Source of the DNA: CAWJMF01 sp963843945
GTDB taxonomy: Bacteria > Vulcanimicrobiota > Vulcanimicrobiia > Vulcanimicrobiales > Vulcanimicrobiaceae
Assembly: GCA_963843945.1 (NCBI GenBank)
Contig: CAWJMF010000002.1
Location: 496,001 to 560,000, forward strand
DNA length: 64,000 nucleotides
Reading direction: 5' to 3'
Shown here: positions 48,150 through 59,813 of the stretch, one piece after another
Position numbering within the stretch: position 1 is the first letter of the stretch
How the letters are laid out: each line of letters starts with the position of its first letter
The notes under the pieces: generated by a model
Databases searched by the model: none
What the model was told of the DNA's origin: nothing
The model's input: the letters and a program-made list of their open reading frames with translations, nothing else
Translations under genes and position numbers: made by a program

Positions 48150-49244
48150 ATGAACGCCGCCCTGGACGAACTCGACTGGGACCACCTGCATTTCTTCGTC
48201 GGTAATGCGAAGCAGGCCGCGCACTACTATGCGACCGCTTTCGGCTTTACCATCGCCGCTTACGCCGGTCCCGAGACCGGGCTGCGCGGGCGCGCCTCGT
48301 ATTTTCTCGAGCAGCACGGTCTGCGCTTCGCCTTGACCAGCGCGCTCGACGACGACGATCCCATCGCGCGGCACGTCGAGCGGCATGGCGATGGCGTACG
48401 CGACATCGCCTTGCGCGTACCCGACGCCACCGCAGCCTTCGAAGCGGCGGTCGCGGGCGGCGCCCGCCCAGTGGCTACGCCGCAAGTCCGGGCCGATGCT
48501 CGCGGGAAGGTCGCGCTGGCTTCCGTCGCCGGCTACGGCGATACGATCCACACCTTCATCGAGCGCGGCGCCTATCACGGTCCTTTTCTACCGTTATACG
48601 AGCCGCTCGAGAGCGCGGTGCGAGCGCCGCACCGGGTAGGCTTGCGGCACATCGACCACGTCGTCGGCAACGTCGGCTGGAACGAGATGGACGAATGGGT
48701 TCGCTACTATCGCAAAGCCTTCGGCTTCGAGCAACTCGTTTCGTTCGACGACAAGGACATTTCGACCGAGTATTCCGCGCTGCGTTCGAAGGTCGTCTCG
48801 GACGCCCGGCGCCGCGTCAAATTCCCGATCAACGAGCCCGCCAAAGGGCGGCGCAAGTCGCAAATCGAGGAGTTCCTCGACTTCTACGGCGGCCCCGGGG
48901 TGCAGCACGTCGCCATCGCGACCGACGACATCGTCGAGACCGTGCGCGCGTTGCGCGGCAACGGGGTCGAATTCCTTGAGACACCTGCCTCATATTACGA
49001 CGCGCTCGAAGCGCGCGTCGGCCAGATCGCCGAGGCGACCGACACCCTGCGCGACTTGAACATCCTGGTCGATCGCGACGAGCTGGGCTACATGCTTCAG
49101 ATCTTTACGAAACCGCTGCAGGACCGGCCCACGGTCTTTTTCGAGATCATCCAGCGGCGCGGAAGCCTTTCGTTCGGCAAGGGCAACTTCAAGGCGCTCT
49201 TCGTTTCGATCGAAGGCGAGCAGGCGAAGCGCGGCAACGTCTGA
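48150..49244 (+). CDS. hpd: 4-Hydroxyphenylpyruvate dioxygenase
   Basis: 364-residue iron dioxygenase that turns 4-hydroxyphenylpyruvate into homogentisate. The three iron ligands are in LRHIDHVVGNV, GVQHVAIATDD and TVFFEIIQRRG. Two VOC-type halves are visible (HLHFFVGNAKQAAHYYATAFGF and the C-terminal half). It completes hpd-hmgA-fah in the window; only maleylacetoacetate isomerase is missing. Confidence 0.96.
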   Translation: MNAALDELDWDHLHFFVGNAKQAAHYYATAFGFTIAAYAGPETGLRGRASYFLEQHGLRFALTSALDDDDPIARHVERHGDGVRDIALRVPDATAAFEAAVAGGARPVATPQVRADARGKVALASVAGYGDTIHTFIERGAYHGPFLPLYEPLESAVRAPHRVGLRHIDHVVGNVGWNEMDEWVRYYRKAFGFEQLVSFDDKDISTEYSALRSKVVSDARRRVKFPINEPAKGRRKSQIEEFLDFYGGPGVQHVAIATDDIVETVRALRGNGVEFLETPASYYDALEARVGQIAEATDTLRDLNILVDRDELGYMLQIFTKPLQDRPTVFFEIIQRRGSLSFGKGNFKALFVSIEGEQAKRGNV

Positions 49245-49263
49245 GCCGCGCGGGCCGCGCGGC
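49245..49263 (+). terminator. GC-only inverted repeat right after hpd
   Basis: A perfect repeat GCCGCGCGG-G-CCGCGCGGC begins at the base after the stop codon. The nearest T run (about 49290) is 25 bases away, so it is not a clear intrinsic terminator. The 185 bp between hpd and the lipoprotein gene hold nothing else recognised. Confidence 0.35.
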
Positions 49264-49429
49264 CTGCGCCTGCTTACCCGGGCCCAAAACTTTTTTCCCA
49301 TCCCACCGCTCGGCAGAGAGGGCAGCGGGTGACTGCGCGCGTAGAGAGCCGTACCAAGCAAGGGCATTTCCGTGCTGCGTTTTCGTGCACGCGGGCGCCC
49401 TTCATGCGAAAGATTCGTGGGGGTAAAGC

Positions 49430-50899
49430 GTGCTGAAGCGGCAATCGACCCGACCCAATGGACCCGTACTCCTAACGCTGGCGCTTTTTGCTGCGGCCAG
49501 CACGCTGAGCGCCTGCGGCGGCTCGGCAGCGCCCGTCCAGCCAATCCGAGGCAGCGGCGGTTCCACGCCTACGCCCAAACCGACGCCGACGCCGGTCACG
49601 AGTCCGACCCCGCCTCCGAGCGGCGGCGTATCGGTAGCCTGCGTCCTGACGCTGGCCTCGACCGGCAAGACGTACGCCTTCGTCCCGGCCAACAGCGCCA
49701 CTAACGTGCAAGGCTACCCCGACAGCCTGGCGGAGGTGACGATCGCTACCGGCACGACCATCGCCGGCTCGCGCCGCTCGGCCGCTCAGTTGCCGCGCCG
49801 CTACCACCGGGTCTACCACAATTCCCAGCGCCACGGTCAACGCTTCCTGACGACGACGGCCACCGCCGTTTCGCCGATCATCACCTACACGCCCTCGCCC
49901 GCGGAGTGCGCGGCCGATGGGACGCACGATAACCTCTACCTGATGAGCAACGGCTCGGACTATCCGGCCAGCCCCGTCCTCAGCATCGTCAGCGTCAACC
50001 CGTCGACGGCGGCCTTCGCCTTCGTCACGAACTTCACGACCGACGCGACCACGTCGTTCTCGTACAGCGGCGGCACCTTCGACATCGGCGGCATCGTCTA
50101 CGATCCCAAGCAAACCGGCGTCGTTATCTCGACGAGCACCGGCTACGAAGTCTACAGCACGACCTCTCCGTACGCGAAGAGTAAAGCGATCACGGGCTTC
50201 CCGTCCGAGAACTTCGGCTTCAATCCTGTCACCGACCAGATCTACTCGCCCGTCTACGAGGTCACGGCGAGCGATCTGGCTCTGGCAGACCTCAACACGC
50301 TGACGTATTACACGAACACGGCGGATCCGTCGGGCATCGAAGATCCCGACTCGGGCGCCGTCGACTCGACCACGAACATCGCGGTCTCACCCGAAGAGTT
50401 CGAACAGGCGGTCTACATCGAGAACCTCAACGGCCTGACGACCTCGGGGACGACCTACACCTCAGGCGGCATTCAGACCCTCGTCATCAGCGGGCCGCTG
50501 GTCACCGGAATCGTCGACCAGAGCGGCGCCGGCCTGACCGACGTCTCGATCGACAGCACCGCCCACGCGGCCTTCATGGCGGGCGAATTCGGAACGACCG
50601 GCTTCTGCGTCGTCGGCCTGCCGACGGCCCCCGCCACGGGAGTCCCGGCGGTCTCCGCCTACAAGTGCGCCACGTTCCCGACCACGCCTGACGACGCCCC
50701 GTTCAGTGCGCCGCTCGACCCGCACGCCACCGGAACGTTCGACTTGGGTGGCAAGGCCTACGGGATCATGTTCAACGACCAGGACACCTACGTGGCGGTC
50801 ATCGACCTCGCGGCCATGCTAGCCGCCACCCCCGATCCGACCGATCCCCACGCGGTCACCTCGGGGCTGAGCAGCATCGTCTCGTACGTGCAAATCTAG
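49430..50899 (+). CDS. Secreted lipoprotein with beta-propeller-like repeats
   Basis: 489 residues. The lipobox is in LSACGGS after a hydrophobic stretch (LLTLALFAAASTL); a Thr/Pro linker follows (PTPKPTPTPVTSPTPPPS). The mature protein has repeated strand pairs such as GIVYDPKQTGVVIST, GFNPVTDQIYSPVY and DVSIDSTAHAAFMAGEFG, as in beta-propeller surface proteins. The segment RRSAAQLPRRYHRVYHNSQR near residue 120 is compositionally odd and may hide two compensating frameshifts. The function is unknown. Confidence 0.75.
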   Translation: MLKRQSTRPNGPVLLTLALFAAASTLSACGGSAAPVQPIRGSGGSTPTPKPTPTPVTSPTPPPSGGVSVACVLTLASTGKTYAFVPANSATNVQGYPDSLAEVTIATGTTIAGSRRSAAQLPRRYHRVYHNSQRHGQRFLTTTATAVSPIITYTPSPAECAADGTHDNLYLMSNGSDYPASPVLSIVSVNPSTAAFAFVTNFTTDATTSFSYSGGTFDIGGIVYDPKQTGVVISTSTGYEVYSTTSPYAKSKAITGFPSENFGFNPVTDQIYSPVYEVTASDLALADLNTLTYYTNTADPSGIEDPDSGAVDSTTNIAVSPEEFEQAVYIENLNGLTTSGTTYTSGGIQTLVISGPLVTGIVDQSGAGLTDVSIDSTAHAAFMAGEFGTTGFCVVGLPTAPATGVPAVSAYKCATFPTTPDDAPFSAPLDPHATGTFDLGGKAYGIMFNDQDTYVAVIDLAAMLAATPDPTDPHAVTSGLSSIVSYVQI

Positions 50900-50919
50900 A
50901 ACCAAACGCGGTACGGGCG

Positions 50920-50960
50920 AAGGGGCGACGGATGCGAATCCGCCGCCCCTTCTTCTTTAC
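50920..50960 (+). terminator. Rho-independent terminator after the lipoprotein gene
   Basis: Stem AAGGGGCG-a-CGGAT, loop gcga, ATCCG-c-CGCCCCTT, followed by CTTCTTTAC on the plus strand. It lies between convergent genes and may also stop readthrough from the other side. Confidence 0.8.
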
Positions 50961-50977
50961 TGCCGAGTTTGCCGAGC

Positions 50978-52558
50978 CTAGATCACGCGGATCTTCGCCA
51001 TCATGCCGCCGTCTTCGTGGTCGAGAATGTGGCAGTGGAAGAGAAACGTCCCGCGGATGACCGGATCGCGCAGATCGACGAGGACGACGACCTTGCCGGG
51101 CGTGGTCGACCCATCGCGCTGGCGGTGCCGGTAGGGAACGTTGACCTCATCGAGCCAACGGCGTTGCGCCTGCGGAACCGGGACCCCATCGATGCTTTCC
51201 ACCGTGAAATGCACTTGATGGATGTGAAAGTCGTGGACCTCGTCGCTCGTGTTGAGCAACGTCCAGCGTTCGACCGTTCCGACTCTGGCCGTGAACATCG
51301 GAGGAGCGTCCATCGCAAACGAGAGGCCGTTGATACGGAAGTCCGTACCGTCGGCTTTCTCTTCGAACCGGACGACCCGTTCGACGCTCGGTGCCGGCAG
51401 CGGGATGCGATAGAACGAGCGCGCGGGCTTCGCGGGGCGCGCGACCGGAAGGCGGCGGTCCGCCTTCGTTCCGCCGGCGTCGTTCACCAAGCTCACGAGA
51501 TCGGCCGCGGGATTCTTGTCGCCCTGCGGACCGGTGTCGTACGCGGCGGTTCGCATAGACGTAGGCACTGCCGGACCGGTCACGATGAACTCGGCGCGCC
51601 CGGCGGGCGGAATGAGGATGTGCCGCACCCGCTCGGTGCGCGGCCCTCCGGGATAGTCGATCAGCGGGACGCCGTCTTGGGCGACGAGGACGAGTTCCTC
51701 GCTGCCGATCGAGAGGTCGAGATTGCGCGAGCCGGTCCCGTTGACAATGCGGAAGAACTCGCGTTCGCCGGGCGCGATCCCGACTTTGACCGAACCGGCG
51801 GGTAAGCCGTTGACCGACAAGGCCGTTTCGTCGGCGCGAGCTCTCGGCTTGAGGCCGGCTTTCGCGAGGAACGCCGCGCGCTGCGCCGGCGTCAAGCGCT
51901 TCAGTCCGCAAAAGTTCCGGCCCGCCGCGACGCGCTCCGCACGTTCGTCCTCCGAGAAGGCCTGACGAACGATGAGCAACCGTTCGCGCAACCCCGCCAG
52001 CTCGGGAACCTCGTTCTGAATCCCGCCCACGATGATCGCGCCGGACATCCCGCTGCCGACTTGCCAGGCGCTCTCGTGGTGCGGGTGCGGATGGTACCAA
52101 TAAAGCCCCGGCGGCTGACCTGGATTGACGTCCAGGTCGTACTCCGTCGAGTACCGTGGGCGCAACGTATCGACGGCATCGTCTTGCGGCGGCTCGGGCG
52201 ACGAGGTGAGACCGTGAAAGTGCAAGTTGGTCTCATCGACATGCCCGCTTGCAAGATAGACGCCGCGCGGCGCGAGGAGGTTGTGATAGGCGATCTGGAT
52301 CTGGTCGCCGGGATTCACCTCGATCGTCGGCGCGAGGTAGAAGCCCTCGTAGTCGAAGACGGGCACGCGCTCGTCGTTGTCGATCGCCGCGAGCGCGAAG
52401 TGTACGACGCCGTCGACGCTGTGCACGTAGGGCGGCTCTTGATAGTCCCGGTGGATCTTGGCGAGGGGCGGCGCAACGGGTTTGGGCGGAGCGCTGCAAC
52501 CGTACGCCAAGCCCAAGGCCGCAGAGAATGCGAGCGCGCTTTGAATCCGCCGAGACAC
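50978..52558 (-). CDS. Multicopper oxidase lipoprotein
   Basis: About 526 residues. The lipoprotein signal SALAFSAALGLAYGCSAPPK precedes three cupredoxin domains with all four copper motifs: HFHG, WYHPHPHHES, HDFHIHQVHF and HCHILDHEDGGMM. The last supplies the type 1 and trinuclear ligands. Likely a laccase-type or copper/metal oxidase on the periplasmic face. The GTG at 52558 was chosen because it starts just before the signal peptide; a GTG at 52615 with GAGGAG upstream is possible. It follows the terminator of the str operon and so has its own promoter. Confidence 0.92.
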   Translation of the reverse strand: MSRRIQSALAFSAALGLAYGCSAPPKPVAPPLAKIHRDYQEPPYVHSVDGVVHFALAAIDNDERVPVFDYEGFYLAPTIEVNPGDQIQIAYHNLLAPRGVYLASGHVDETNLHFHGLTSSPEPPQDDAVDTLRPRYSTEYDLDVNPGQPPGLYWYHPHPHHESAWQVGSGMSGAIIVGGIQNEVPELAGLRERLLIVRQAFSEDERAERVAAGRNFCGLKRLTPAQRAAFLAKAGLKPRARADETALSVNGLPAGSVKVGIAPGEREFFRIVNGTGSRNLDLSIGSEELVLVAQDGVPLIDYPGGPRTERVRHILIPPAGRAEFIVTGPAVPTSMRTAAYDTGPQGDKNPAADLVSLVNDAGGTKADRRLPVARPAKPARSFYRIPLPAPSVERVVRFEEKADGTDFRINGLSFAMDAPPMFTARVGTVERWTLLNTSDEVHDFHIHQVHFTVESIDGVPVPQAQRRWLDEVNVPYRHRQRDGSTTPGKVVVLVDLRDPVIRGTFLFHCHILDHEDGGMMAKIRVI

Positions 52559-52643
52559 GAAGTGCTGCCGACCTTTCCGTAAGGAGCCGTTGCCTAACGA
52601 ATAGGCGCCGCGCACCCGTACTCCTCTGCGCTACGCCCAAACG

Positions 52644-52668
52644 AAAAAGGCGCCGTAAGAACGGCGCC
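52644..52668 (-). terminator. Rho-independent terminator closing the str operon
   Basis: Perfect stem GGCGCCGT/ACGGCGCC with loop TCTT and a TTTTT tail on the minus strand, 24 bp after the rpsJ stop. It shows that transcription ends after rpsJ instead of continuing into the other ribosomal genes. Confidence 0.92.
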
Positions 52669-52692
52669 CCGAATCGACCCGCGGACGATTCG

Positions 52693-53001
52693 TTAGGCTT
52701 TGAGTTCGATGTCGACGCCGGCCGGCAGGTCGAGATGCATCAGCGCGTCCATCGTCTTGGGCGAGGCTTGCAAGATGTCGATGAGGCGCTTGTGCGTGCG
52801 CATCTCGAAGTGCTCGCGGCTCTTCTTGTCGACGTGCGGCGAGCGGTTCACGCAGAACCGGTTGATCTCGGTCGGAAGCGGAACCGGGCCGCTGACGAAG
52901 GCGCCCGTGCGCTTCGCCGTATCGACGATCCGCTCCGCCGATTGATCGAGGACCTTGTGGTCGTAGGCCTTGAGGCGGATGCGGATCTTTTGCTTTGCCA
53001 T
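52693..53001 (-). CDS. rpsJ: 30S ribosomal protein S10
   Basis: 102 residues: MAKQKIRIRLKAYDHKVLDQS, GPVPLPTEINRFCVNRSPHV, REHFEMRTHKRLIDIL, a standard S10 (NusE). It starts 2 bp after the tuf stop. It is followed by a terminator, not by rplC/rplD as in most bacteria. Confidence 0.98.
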   Translation of the reverse strand: MAKQKIRIRLKAYDHKVLDQSAERIVDTAKRTGAFVSGPVPLPTEINRFCVNRSPHVDKKSREHFEMRTHKRLIDILQASPKTMDALMHLDLPAGVDIELKA

Positions 53002-53003
53002 CT

Positions 53004-54210
53004 CTATTCGTTGATCGACGTAACGACGCCGGCGCCGACGGTGCGGCCGCCCTCGCGAATCGCGAAGCGCAGTCCCTCTTCGCACGCGATCGGGGTGATC
53101 AGCTCGACGTCCATCTGAACGTTGTCGCCCGGCATGACCATCTCGACGCCTTCCGGCAACTTGATCGTTCCGGTCACGTCGGTCGTGCGGAAGTAGAACT
53201 GCGGACGGTAGTTGGCGAAGAACGGCGTGTGGCGGCCGCCCTCTTCTTTCGAGAGGACGTACACCTCGGCTTTGAACTTCGTGTGCGGCTTGATCGAGCC
53301 GGGCTTGGCCAGAACCTGGCCGCGCTCGATCTCGTTGCGCTCGATACCGCGCAGCAGCACGCCGACGTTGTCGCCGGCGATGCCGATGTCGAGCAGCTTG
53401 CGGAACATCTCGATGCCGGTGACGACCGACTTGCGCGCTTTCGTCGGTCAGTCCGACGATCTCGATTTCCTCGCCGACCTTTACCTGGCCGCGCTCGACG
53501 CGGCCCGTGCCGACCGTACCGCGGCCGGTGATCGTGAAGACGTCTTCGACCGGCATCAGGAACGGCTTGTCGACGGCGCGCTCGGGCGTCGGGGATGTAG
53601 ACGTCGACGGCATCCATCAGCGCGAAGATCGGGTCGGCATCCGGGTCGCCCCGCTTGCCGCTCGACTGCAGCGCCTTGAGCGCCGAGCCGCGGATGACCG
53701 GGATGTCGTCGCCGGGGAACTCGTACTTCGAGAGCAGTTCGCGCACTTCCAGTCTCGACCAGCTCGAGCAGCTCCTCGATCGTCGACCATGTCGACCTTA
53801 TTGAGGAACACGACGATGTACGGGACGCCGACCTGGCGCATGAGCAGGATGTGCTCGCGCGTCTGCGGCATCGGGCCGTCGGTCGCCGACACGACCAGGA
53901 TCGCGCCGTCCATCTGAGCGGCGCCGGTGATCATGTTCTTGATGTAGTCGGCGTGACCGGGGCAGTCGACGTGCGCGTAGTGGCGCATCGACGTCTCGTA
54001 CTCTTGGTGCGAGATCGCGATCGTAATCCCGCGCTCCTTCTCTTCGGGCGCGTTGTCGATGTCGTCGACGCTCTTCTTCGCGATGTTCGAGTTCTCGGTG
54101 GCGAGGCAATTGATGATCGCCGCCGTGAGCGTCGTTTTGCCGTGATCGACGTGACCCGTCGTGCCGATGTTGACGTGCGGTTTGCTACGGTCGAATTTTG
54201 CCTTGGCCAT
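53004..54210 (-). CDS. tuf: Elongation factor Tu, interrupted by four +1 insertions
   Basis: GTPase that delivers aminoacyl-tRNA. Intact pieces carry GHVDHGKTTLTAAI, DCPGHADYIKNM, NKVDMVDD, KYEFPGDDIPVIRGSALKAL, VEDVFTITGRGTVGTGRVERG, KLLDIGIAGDNVGVLLRG and the C-terminal TDVTGTIKLPEGVEMVMPGD. Breaks are near 53778 (VDMVDD/EELLELVE), 53753 (ELVE/LEVRELL), 53590 (VYIP/TPERAVDKPF) and 53436 (GLTDES/RKSVVTG). Skipping one base at each gives 400 residues, normal for EF-Tu. If a second tuf copy exists elsewhere it cannot be seen here. Confidence 0.96.
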
Positions 54211-54255
54211 TTTTTCTCATTACTTCCTTACTGCGCTGGTGATGTTGCGGCCGGC

Positions 54256-56363
<2,108 letters not shown>

Positions 56364-56369
56364 GTTCTC

Positions 56370-56840
56370 TTACCAGCGATAGTGCGCGAACGCTTTGTTT
56401 GCGTCCGCCATCTTATGGGTGTCTTCGCGCTTCTTGACGGTTGCGCCCTGATTGTTGGCGGCATCCATCAGCTCGGCCGCGAGCTTCTCTTCCATCGAAT
56501 GGCCGGGACGCTTGCGCGCGTACTGAATCAGCCAGCGCATGGCCATCGCCTGGCGCCGGTCGGGACGCACTTCCATCGGGACTTGATAGGTGGCTCCGCC
56601 GACGCGCCGCGGCCGTACTTCGACCAGCGGCATCGCGTTGCCGAGCGCTTGCGTGAAGACGTCCATCGGATCGCGGCCCATCTTCTCTTGGACGATGTTG
56701 AGCGCGTCGTAGGTGATCCGCTCGGCCGTCGATTTCTTGCCGGCGAGCATGACCTTATTGATGAACCGCGCGAGCACTTTCGAGTTGAAGCGCGGATCGG
56801 GCAGAATCTGCCGTTTCGGGACGGCTCCCTTGCGTGGCAT
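56370..56840 (-). CDS. rpsG: 30S ribosomal protein S7
   Basis: 156 residues: MPRKGAVPKRQILPDPRFNS, VLARFINKVMLAGKKSTAERI, VRPRRVGGATYQVPMEV, MRWLIQYARKRPGHSM. Standard S7 that nucleates the 30S head. Intact, between rpsL and fusA, although both elongation factors downstream carry insertions. Confidence 0.98.
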   Translation of the reverse strand: MPRKGAVPKRQILPDPRFNSKVLARFINKVMLAGKKSTAERITYDALNIVQEKMGRDPMDVFTQALGNAMPLVEVRPRRVGGATYQVPMEVRPDRRQAMAMRWLIQYARKRPGHSMEEKLAAELMDAANNQGATVKKREDTHKMADANKAFAHYRW

Positions 56841-56855
56841 CTGCGGAAACTTCCC

Positions 56856-57296
<441 letters not shown>

Positions 57297-57436
57297 GCAC
57301 TCTCCACGCAACGGCATCTCCTCGCGGAGACGCACACAAATTCCGCCCCACCGCCGGTGGGCCGGAACCTCCGGATTGTAGCAGGTTCCGGTCGAAGGCG
57401 TCAATGCGAAACGGCTAGCTCGTCTTTGCTGCGGGT

Positions 57437-57613
57437 TCAGGCGCAGACGGCGCGCGCGCAGGGTCCGAAGCCCCGAAAACGCGGCGGTCTACTCCGCTCG
57501 GAAACCGCTGCTTCGCCCAGGGCGGTGAGGCTATAGCGGATCTCCGCGGGATCCTCGCTTGGTTCCCAGGGCGTTTCAACCGGCTCGACTTGGTTGGGTC
57601 GGGTTTCGTCCAT
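57437..57613 (-). CDS. Small acidic-to-basic protein (58 residues), unknown
   Basis: Reads MDETRPNQVEPVETPWEPSE, DPAEIRYSLTALGEAAVSER and a basic, cysteine-containing tail. An AAAGGAAGC ribosome-binding site precedes the ATG at 57613, which supports translation. No family recognised. It is divergent from the PhyH gene and separated from rpsL by 140 bp that hold no recognised gene and probably the str promoter. Confidence 0.5.
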   Translation of the reverse strand: MDETRPNQVEPVETPWEPSEDPAEIRYSLTALGEAAVSERSRPPRFRGFGPCARAVCA

Positions 57614-57756
57614 GCTTGCTTCCTTTCGCCTTACCGCCTCAGGATAGGACCGGATTGTGCCAGCATCCTGGCACAGCACAGCGACTTCCGGCCGGGAGCC
57701 GGCGAGCGGGGGCGGCCTGCGGCCGGTCGAATTTCGCGTCGCAACGGAGGATGCCG

Positions 57757-58569
57757 ATGCGCCTGACTGCCGCCCAACTCGAAGAGTTCGACCGCGATGG
57801 GTTCCTGAGGTTCGAGAACCTCTTCTCCCGCGACGAGGTGGAAACGCTGCGCGCGGAACTCAACCGGATCTCGAAGGTCGACGATCCGTCGCTCATTCGC
57901 GAGCGCACCGGCGCGCTGCGGACCGTCTACCGTTCGCACGAGCTCGACGGTGCGACGCGTTCGCACGCCTTCCGCGCGCTGGCCTGCTCGCCGCGCTTTC
58001 TCGAGCCGGCCCAGCAAGTGCTGCGCGACGACGACTTGTACGTCTTCCACAGCAAGTGCAACATTAAGACCGCGATCGACGGAACGGTTTGGCTTTGGCA
58101 TCAGGACTACGGGTATTGGCAGCACGACGGCGTGCCGACTTCGAACATGGCGACCTTCTTGGTCATGCTGGACGAAGCGACCGAACTGGGCGGTTGCCTC
58201 TACTTCATCCCCGGCAGCCACAAACTGCCGGTGCTGCCGGCTTCGAAAGACGAGACGACGACCTCGTACCCGCAGTGGGCGATTCACAAGGACGCGATGC
58301 GCGAACTCTTGCGCAACTCGCCCGAGCCCGTCGCGATCACCGGCGGTCCCGGCACCGCGGTGCTGTTCCACTGCAAGATCGTGCACTCGTCCGGGCACAA
58401 CCTCTCCGCCAACGACCGCTGGCACGTCTACATGGCCTACAACCCGACGCGCAATCACCCCGAGCCGATTCCACCCAACCCGCGTCCGGACTACGTCGTC
58501 TCGACGAATTACACGCCGCTCGAGCTCATGCCCGACGACGCGATCCTCAAGTCGCCGGTCGGCGTCTAA
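57757..58569 (+). CDS. PhyH-type Fe(II)/2-oxoglutarate dioxygenase
   Basis: 270 residues of the phytanoyl-CoA/ectoine dioxygenase family. The iron site is in WLWHQDYGYW (HxD) and the histidine of CKIVHSSGHNLS; the 2-oxoglutarate-binding arginine follows in NDRWHVYMAYNPT. GGAGG with 6 bases of spacing supports the ATG at 57757 over one at 57751. The substrate is unknown; related enzymes hydroxylate ectoine, small acids or secondary metabolites. Confidence 0.88.
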   Translation: MRLTAAQLEEFDRDGFLRFENLFSRDEVETLRAELNRISKVDDPSLIRERTGALRTVYRSHELDGATRSHAFRALACSPRFLEPAQQVLRDDDLYVFHSKCNIKTAIDGTVWLWHQDYGYWQHDGVPTSNMATFLVMLDEATELGGCLYFIPGSHKLPVLPASKDETTTSYPQWAIHKDAMRELLRNSPEPVAITGGPGTAVLFHCKIVHSSGHNLSANDRWHVYMAYNPTRNHPEPIPPNPRPDYVVSTNYTPLELMPDDAILKSPVGV

Positions 58570-58581
58570 GGACCGGCGCCG

Positions 58582-59244
58582 CTAGTAGCGCAAGTCGGCC
58601 GAGGCCAACGTGCGAGCGCCCTCACGCAAGCTGACGGCGCTCGGTTTTGCGACGTCCGCCGCGAGCGAGGCGACGGCGCCCTCGCGCGTCAGCATCCCGA
58701 GGTCGCGCTCGACGCCGTCGATGACCGCGACGACGTGCGTGCCGTTCGGAGGACGATCGGCAAGGACGTAGATCCAGCTTCCGTCGCGCGCGTAAAGCAC
58801 TTTGGCGACAAGGCTTTGCCCGTGCGCCGGGGTCATCGAGACGTGCAGAAAGTGGCCGTGCACGACGTGTTCCCGCGCGTGGTCTTCCTGCGCGAGCTCG
58901 CCGCGCAGTTGCCCGTTCTGCACGAGCGAACCGCCGAGCGCGAGGGCCAAGACCGCAGCGGTCGCAAGCGGAGCGAAGGCGCGCAAGTGCGCCGGCGCAA
59001 AGCGCGGCCGGTCGCGTCCGGCCGGCGCGGCGAGCGACGCGCTGAGCCGTCCTGTCAACGCCGCACTCGGCCGATGGCTCGGCAAGGCGGAGGCCAACGC
59101 CGCGACGGTCTCTTCGGCCTGCCCGATGAGTCGCAGGCACGCATCGCACGTCGCAACGTGCGCGTCGATCCCGGCGCGTTCGCCGTCGTCCAGCAATCCC
59201 AGCGCGTACGCTTCCGCCAGGTCAGGGATGTGGCGGCCGCTCAC
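58582..59244 (-). CDS. Anti-sigma factor with zinc-binding N-terminus (RskA-like)
   Basis: 220 residues. The cytoplasmic zinc-binding motif is HVATCDAC near residue 30; one membrane helix lies at about 88-108 (PLATAAVLALALGGSLV). The extracytoplasmic RskA-type domain follows, beginning with a histidine cluster (DHAREHVVHGHFLHVSMTPAHG), then VLYARDGSWIYVLADRPPNG. It holds the ECF sigma factor inactive until a signal arrives; histidines may let it sense a metal, which is inference. Coupled to the sigma gene by a 4 bp overlap. Confidence 0.9.
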   Translation of the reverse strand: MSGRHIPDLAEAYALGLLDDGERAGIDAHVATCDACLRLIGQAEETVAALASALPSHRPSAALTGRLSASLAAPAGRDRPRFAPAHLRAFAPLATAAVLALALGGSLVQNGQLRGELAQEDHAREHVVHGHFLHVSMTPAHGQSLVAKVLYARDGSWIYVLADRPPNGTHVVAVIDGVERDLGMLTREGAVASLAADVAKPSAVSLREGARTLASADLRY

Positions 59245-59807
59245 GCCGGGGCCTCGGGGCCGAGCTCGCCTTGCAGTTTGCGCAACCCGAGCAAGACGCG
59301 GCTTTTTACCGTGCCTAGCGGAAGGCCGTACTTGTCGGCGATCTCGCGCTGCGAGAGGTTGTCGAAGAAGGCGCTTTCGAGCGCCGTCCGCTGTTCCGCG
59401 GGAAGGCGCGCCAGCGCCGCGCGGACGCGCGCCGCCTCGACGTGATCGACCGGCACCGGCGCCGCTTCGGGCACCGGCTCGAGACGAAACGCCTTCTTCT
59501 CACGCTCGGCGCGCCGCGCGGCACTGCGCAGCCGGCTCAACGCTTCGTTCCGGACGCAGCCGATGAGGAAGGCGCGCAGCGAGCCGCGCTCTTGCCGGAA
59601 GGAGTCCGGCGTGCGCCAAACTTTGAGCAAGGCGTCGTGCACGCAGTCCTCCGCATCGGCGGCGTTGCGCAGAACCGCGCGCGCGACCGAGTACAACTCC
59701 ACCGCGTAGCACTCGTAAGCGGCTTCGAGCGCGGCCGGCCGTCGAGCCACAAAGCCGGCCGCAAGCGCGCCGGCGTCGCCGTCCATCGTGGCCCGGTTCT
59801 GCGGCAC
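59241..59807 (-). CDS. ECF-type RNA polymerase sigma factor
   Basis: 188 residues. Region 2 is LYSVARAVLRNAADAEDCVHDALLKVWRTPDSF with the RNA-polymerase and -10 binding helix; region 4 is LPAEQRTALESAFFDNLSQREIADKYGLPLGTVKSRVLLGLRKL. The stop overlaps the anti-sigma ATG (ATGA). The frame starts with GTG at 59807; an ATG at 59786 also works. The gene follows the phosphoesterase gene by 6 bp, so it probably autoregulates the whole block from 61404 down. Confidence 0.95.
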   Translation of the reverse strand: MPQNRATMDGDAGALAAGFVARRPAALEAAYECYAVELYSVARAVLRNAADAEDCVHDALLKVWRTPDSFRQERGSLRAFLIGCVRNEALSRLRSAARRAEREKKAFRLEPVPEAAPVPVDHVEAARVRAALARLPAEQRTALESAFFDNLSQREIADKYGLPLGTVKSRVLLGLRKLQGELGPEAPA

Positions 59808-59813
59808 GCCGGC

